Assembly (NCBI RefSeq): GCF_017874455.1
Contig: NZ_JAGGLN010000005.1
Span: 155,516-219,515, forward strand
Length of the DNA: 64,000 nucleotides
Source of the DNA: Methanobacterium aggregans
Lineage (GTDB): Archaea; Methanobacteriota; Methanobacteria; Methanobacteriales; Methanobacteriaceae
Reading direction: 5' to 3'
Each line of letters begins with the position of its first letter. Position 1 is the first letter of the stretch. Shown here piece after piece: positions 60,716 through 64,000 of the stretch. A model generated the notes under the pieces. It worked only from the letters and a program-made list of their open reading frames with translations. It had not been told where the DNA came from and searched no databases. Both the position numbers and the translations under genes were made by a program.

Positions 60716-61591
60716 CTATAACTGTGCACCGTTGATAAGTTCAACCAAGTACTGCCCGTACTCAGTTTTCTTGAGGGGTTCAGCCAGCTCAAGTACCTTA
60801 TCTGCAGTTATCCAGCCGTTGTTGTAGGCAATTTCTTCCAGACAGGCCACGAAGAATCCCTGTCTTTTCTGTATGGCTTCCACGAAGTTAGCAGCTTCCA
60901 GGAGGCCGTTGTGTGTTCCTGTGTCCAGCCATGCCATTCCCCTTCCCATGGTTTCAACCTTCAACTTTTGAGCTTTAAGGTAAGCCTCATTCACAGAGGT
61001 TATCTCCAGTTCACCACGATCAGAGGGCTTAACATTCTTGGCTATTTCAACCACGTTGTTGTCGTAGAAGTAAAGTCCAGGAACAACGTATTTTGATTTA
61101 GGAACTTCTGGTTTTTCTTCTATAGAAATCACATTGCCAGATTCATCGAATTCAACCACACCAAAGGGTCTTGGATCCTTAACGTAGTAACCGAAGATAA
61201 CAGCACCTTCCTCCACTTCCCTGGCCTTCTTCAGGATCTCACTGAACCTGTGACCATGGAATATGTTATCACCAAGTACCAGGGCAACGCTTTCATCACC
61301 TATGAACTCCTCACCCAGAATAAAGGCCTCTGCAAGTCCCTTTGGTTCTTCCTGAATCTTGTAGGAGAATGACACTCCCAGATCACTGCCATCACCAAGA
61401 AGGTCCCTGTAGAGAGGTAAATCCCTTGGGGTTGAGATGATCAGTATTTCCCTTATACCCGCAAGCATGAGAACGGACAATGGATAGTACACCATTGGTT
61501 TATCGTAAATAGGCAGTAACTGTTTTGAAACCGCCTTTGTAATTGGATACAGGCGGGTGCCTGATCCACCTGCAAGAACTATTCCCTTCAT
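60716..61591 (-). CDS. rfbA: Glucose-1-phosphate thymidylyltransferase
   Basis: A 291-residue nucleotidyltransferase that makes dTDP-glucose. It begins MKGIVLAGGSGTRLYPITKAVSKQLLPIYDKPMVYYPLSVLMLAGI; LVLGDNIFHGHRF, YYVKDPRPFGVVEFD and RGMAWLDTGTHNGLLEA are the RmlA signatures. Length is normal. AAAGGAGATG precedes the ATG. It heads a two-gene operon with rfbC. Confidence 0.97.
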   Translation of the reverse strand: MKGIVLAGGSGTRLYPITKAVSKQLLPIYDKPMVYYPLSVLMLAGIREILIISTPRDLPLYRDLLGDGSDLGVSFSYKIQEEPKGLAEAFILGEEFIGDESVALVLGDNIFHGHRFSEILKKAREVEEGAVIFGYYVKDPRPFGVVEFDESGNVISIEEKPEVPKSKYVVPGLYFYDNNVVEIAKNVKPSDRGELEITSVNEAYLKAQKLKVETMGRGMAWLDTGTHNGLLEAANFVEAIQKRQGFFVACLEEIAYNNGWITADKVLELAEPLKKTEYGQYLVELINGAQL

Positions 61592-61969
61592 GTTTCATCT
61601 CCTTTGTAACTTTTTCATGGTTAACTTAAAAATTTATGATGATTTCAATATTTCTTATAGATCTCAAATTTATCATTTGGTTGTTGTTCTAGATATTTCT
61701 TATCTCATATTAGGAGTTCAATGATCTTGGAGCAATATGATAATGGAACAACCAAAACCTATTTGGGACTTTGAATACCCTTTTTATTAGATGTTTGAGC
61801 TTTGAATACCTCTTTATTAGATTTTTGGACTTTTAATACCCTTTATTAGTAGTTATTCTGTTAAAAGCAATCAACAAACGTGTGATAAACTGAATCAATA
61901 AATAATGTACCTTCCAAGTTATGAAATTTTTACTATTTACTAAAAAAAGTAAAAATTGAAATGGATTCA
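61592..61969. other. Intergenic region between rfbA and the DUF4012 gene
   Basis: No gene seen. It contains a degenerate tandem repeat (next entry) and the unplaced rfbA promoter. Confidence 0.5.
61766..61849. repeat. Degenerate tandem repeat of about 31 bases
   Basis: GGACTTTGAATACCCTTTTT, then TATTAGATGTTT, occurs in three imperfect copies starting at 61766, 61797 and 61827, the third cut short. It is AT-rich and non-coding. Confidence 0.75.
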
Positions 61970-62806
61970 TCAGATTATTGAGTGCACACTTTTGGAAACT
62001 GCAAACTGTGCAACGAGATCGCCTGGAACAACCCTTATGTTTCCTTTGTTGTACTGATCCAGGGCAACGTTCGCCAGATTGATGTATATGCTCGGATTAT
62101 CTTCAGCAGCGTGGATTATAGGATCCATGAGACTGTGCACAGCATCACCCCTTTTTTCTGTACTGTTTTTTTCCTCAGTCATGTTCCTTATGAAGCCAAT
62201 AGAGTCTGTAATTGTCTGATTCTGACCATTCACTTCGACAGGACCAACTGCAGTTAAAAGGGCATCAATTGCATCGGGTGTTACCATAACAACTGCATCT
62301 GTTTTTATTCCTTTGTTGTACTCAACTATTTCCTGTGCCTGTTGGGCACCTTCCTCGGTGCTCACACCGTACAATGAGTCGTGAAGCAGCATGTTACCTG
62401 TACCCAGTTCTGGTGGTTCTGTTAGGTTAGAGCTTCTCATTCCTCCAGGATAGATGGATGTTACATTCTTTACATTTCCATCCACAACGTAAACTGCAAA
62501 GGCCATATCAACAGATCCCATGCCCTCGGTTCCATTGTCCTCTGTTGGATCAACACACAAGAGCAGGATGTTATGTTCACCTTTCATAGTGTTTGCTGAT
62601 GATGGCTGTTCATATTCATAAATAACAAAGGCTGCTGCTCCAACCAAAAATATTAGAATCGCAGCTAAAATTACTTTTAAACCTTTTCCCAGACGATACT
62701 TCTTTCTGCGCCCTCTTTTGAATTCAATTCTTTTTTTAGGTTCTTCAAAAGTTCTTTTTTCTAATCTTCTTTTTTTTGGTTTTGGCGGTTTTTTTTTAAA
62801 AATCAT
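61970..62806 (-). CDS. DUF4012/LytR-like membrane protein
   Basis: A 278-residue protein: a strongly basic cytoplasmic start (KKKPPKPKKRRLEKR), one membrane helix at about residues 46-66 (LKVILAAILIFLVGAAAFVIY), and an outside domain. That domain begins HNILLLCVDPTEDN and contains AVVMVTPDAIDALLTAVGPVEVNG, the pattern of DUF4012 and, more remotely, of LytR-CpsA-Psr phosphotransferases that attach glycans to cell walls. The catalytic arginines of LCP enzymes are not clear, so a transferase role is only a guess. Its position next to the glycan locus is suggestive. A paralogue lies 1.2 kb upstream. GAGGATC precedes the ATG. Confidence 0.7.
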   Translation of the reverse strand: MIFKKKPPKPKKRRLEKRTFEEPKKRIEFKRGRRKKYRLGKGLKVILAAILIFLVGAAAFVIYEYEQPSSANTMKGEHNILLLCVDPTEDNGTEGMGSVDMAFAVYVVDGNVKNVTSIYPGGMRSSNLTEPPELGTGNMLLHDSLYGVSTEEGAQQAQEIVEYNKGIKTDAVVMVTPDAIDALLTAVGPVEVNGQNQTITDSIGFIRNMTEEKNSTEKRGDAVHSLMDPIIHAAEDNPSIYINLANVALDQYNKGNIRVVPGDLVAQFAVSKSVHSII

Positions 62807-63124
62807 AAAAGATCCTCAAGAATTATACTCAATGAGTTTTTTAAAATCCTGAAAAATCCTCAAGATGTATACTAAAGTAAAATTAATGACATCCAAGTAT
62901 ATAAATCATACTAATGCAATGTTTTGGGGGTACGATCCACAAGTTTTTGAAGCTATTACAACTAAATTTTGTCTTTAATATTATCAGTAACCTCTCAATG
63001 AGTGTATTTATCAAAGAAAAAAGGGAAAATATGGTCTACACTGGTTTTATCCTTTAAAAAAATCCTATTAAAAATAGGATAGAAATTATTAATGTATGAT
63101 CAACTGGTTGACATATACCTAATT
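62807..63124. other. Intergenic region between DUF4012 gene and Ser-rich protein gene
   Basis: AT-rich stretch with no gene. A short direct repeat, TTTTTTAAAATCCTGAAAAATCC and AATCCTCAAGA/TCCTCAAGA, occurs just upstream of the DUF4012 start; otherwise nothing that I can support. Confidence 0.4.
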
Positions 63125-63442
63125 TTACTGCTCAAGGGTACTATTGCTGTCGCCAGTACCATCGCTACTGCTATCGCTGCTACTGCTTGAATTGTGCCGG
63201 TTCTTGTAAGTCCTGTTTGAGCTACTTGAACTTGAGGAACTGCTATCTGATCTGTAATCAGTATCGCTGGTATCTGTACTGCTTTGAGATAAATCCGTTG
63301 TGTTGAGGGTGGTGTTGTTTGCAGTGATATTGGATGAGTTGTTATCCGCGGCCACTGTGAGTCCTGGCATTGCATACAAAGCCCCGCATAAAATCAATAT
63401 TACTGGTATCAATCCTGCCATTAATTTATGATCCTTGTCCAT
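63125..63442 (-). CDS. Secreted Ser/Asn/Thr-rich protein
   Basis: A 105-residue protein with an N-terminal hydrophobic signal (about residues 8-30, GLIPVILILCGALYAMPGLTVAA). The rest is low complexity: many N-x-S/T sequons (NSS, NIT, NTT, NRT, NST), an NTTLNTTDL stretch and long Ser runs near residues 69-77 and 85-93. It is probably exported and a good substrate for N-glycosylation, like a spacer or surface glycoprotein. AGGTGTG precedes the ATG. It stands between two DUF4012 paralogues. Function unknown. Confidence 0.65.
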   Translation of the reverse strand: MDKDHKLMAGLIPVILILCGALYAMPGLTVAADNNSSNITANNTTLNTTDLSQSSTDTSDTDYRSDSSSSSSSSSNRTYKNRHNSSSSSDSSSDGTGDSNSTLEQ

Positions 63443-63648
63443 AATTCACACCTTACTAAGTTCTTACTTCAATGGTATAATAAATTGTTGCATAAAAAAT
63501 TCATATTCAACCTGTTTGCTCTGCATGTATAAGTTTAATTCTTAAGATCCATCATATCACTCTTTTAAGATACGATTCAAGATATTACCGTGATGGCATA
63601 CAAAAAAAGTTAAAAAAGGGAAGATAGTTTACCTTCTAATTTAAGAAA

Positions 63649-64000
63649 CTAAATCTTCAGACTTTTGGTAATTGCAAACTGTGCAACGAAATCTTTTGGG
63701 ACAACCCGAATATATCCTTTGTTGTACTGATCAAGAGCCACGTTCGCCAGCTTAAGGAATGTAACAGGATTGCTTTCAGCAGAGTCTATTATAGGCTTCA
63801 TAACAGATTCCACAGCAACACCCCTGGTCATACCCCCGCCGCTCTGTTCGCCCCTGATGAAGTTAATGGAGTCGTTGGTCACGTAACCGTAACCATCCAC
63901 GTAGATTGGACCTGCAGCACTTACAAGTGCGTTAACTGCATCAGGTGTTATCATCACAACTGCATCTGTTTTTATTCCCTTGTTGTACTCAACTATTTCC
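63649..64000 (-). CDS. Second DUF4012/LytR-like protein, 3' part only
   Basis: The open frame continues past the window edge. The visible C-terminal 116 residues (EIVEYNKGIKTDAVVMITPD, VNALVSAAGPIYVDGYGYVT, FLKLANVALDQYNKGYIRVVP, FVAQFAITKSLKI) closely match the same part of the protein at 62.0-62.8 kb, so the two are tandem paralogues. The N-terminus, presumably with basic tail and membrane helix, is outside the window. Confidence 0.75.
   Translation of the reverse strand, partial: EIVEYNKGIKTDAVVMITPDAVNALVSAAGPIYVDGYGYVTNDSINFIRGEQSGGGMTRGVAVESVMKPIIDSAESNPVTFLKLANVALDQYNKGYIRVVPKDFVAQFAITKSLKI

Noticed and set aside
63100..63375. Frame overlapping the Ser-rich secreted protein
   Set aside because: The alternative frame has no signal peptide; the 63442 start has a good ribosome site and a signal-like segment.

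Overview
The window looks like chromosome from a hydrogenotrophic methanogen of the order Methanobacteriales, most likely Methanobacterium or a close relative. The reasons are taken from the genes: 2-phosphoglycerate kinase (cyclic 2,3-diphosphoglycerate synthesis), thiol:fumarate reductase subunit B, a MvhG-like hydrogenase small subunit, archaeal SepF, paired MinD-type ATPases, the archaeal families DUF1512, DUF2226 and FilR1, an indolepyruvate oxidoreductase, low GC, T-rich intergenic regions, and ribosome binding sites of the GGAGGTGAT type. The species assignment is inference.

Positions 1-37,000 are mainly housekeeping and accessory metabolism in short operons: a hydrogenase small subunit/V4R/ferredoxin operon (1-1.8 kb); tRNase Z, MscS channel and sortase (2.3-4.5 kb); NadC with a structured leader; an acidic protein with a histone-like fold plus coiled coil (5.9 kb); ZPR1-like, 2PGK and roadblock proteins; DUF1611 plus SepF; a DUF2226-MinD-MinD operon; a sugar kinase; a TatD-like hydrolase; a FilR1 regulator; a 50-residue protein; GlyS, Dcd and DUF1512; TrmJ-like, TfrB and a YgjP-type metalloprotease; and IorA, IorB, an ACT protein and PaaK, a set suited to making or regulating aromatic amino acids from aryl acetates. 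Then come a sodium:solute symporter, an MBL hydrolase, the C-terminal remnant of an archaeal ATPase, and an ArsR-lon pair with a perfect palindrome over the promoter.

Positions 37,000-61,600 form a surface polysaccharide or glycoprotein-glycan locus: initiating sugar-phosphate transferase, many GT2 enzymes, a Wzm/Wzt ABC exporter, UDP-glucose dehydrogenase, UDP-glucuronate decarboxylase, nucleotide-sugar epimerase, RfbA and RfbC, an AlgX/SGNH-like protein, methyltransferases and three giant modular glycosyltransferases. Two of the giants share a 405-bp block that appears identical at the DNA level. The right end (61.9-64 kb) carries two DUF4012/LytR-like membrane proteins flanking a secreted Ser/Asn-rich protein.

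The most unusual non-coding signal is an element of about 155 bp present twice (29.43-29.59 kb and 43.72-43.87 kb, same orientation, near-identical). It has a TATA box on the minus strand and a hairpin whose base lies where transcription would begin, so it is either a small RNA gene or a shared structured leader. No tRNA, rRNA, CRISPR array or insertion sequence was recognised. All function calls are from reading the sequence; no database search was run.
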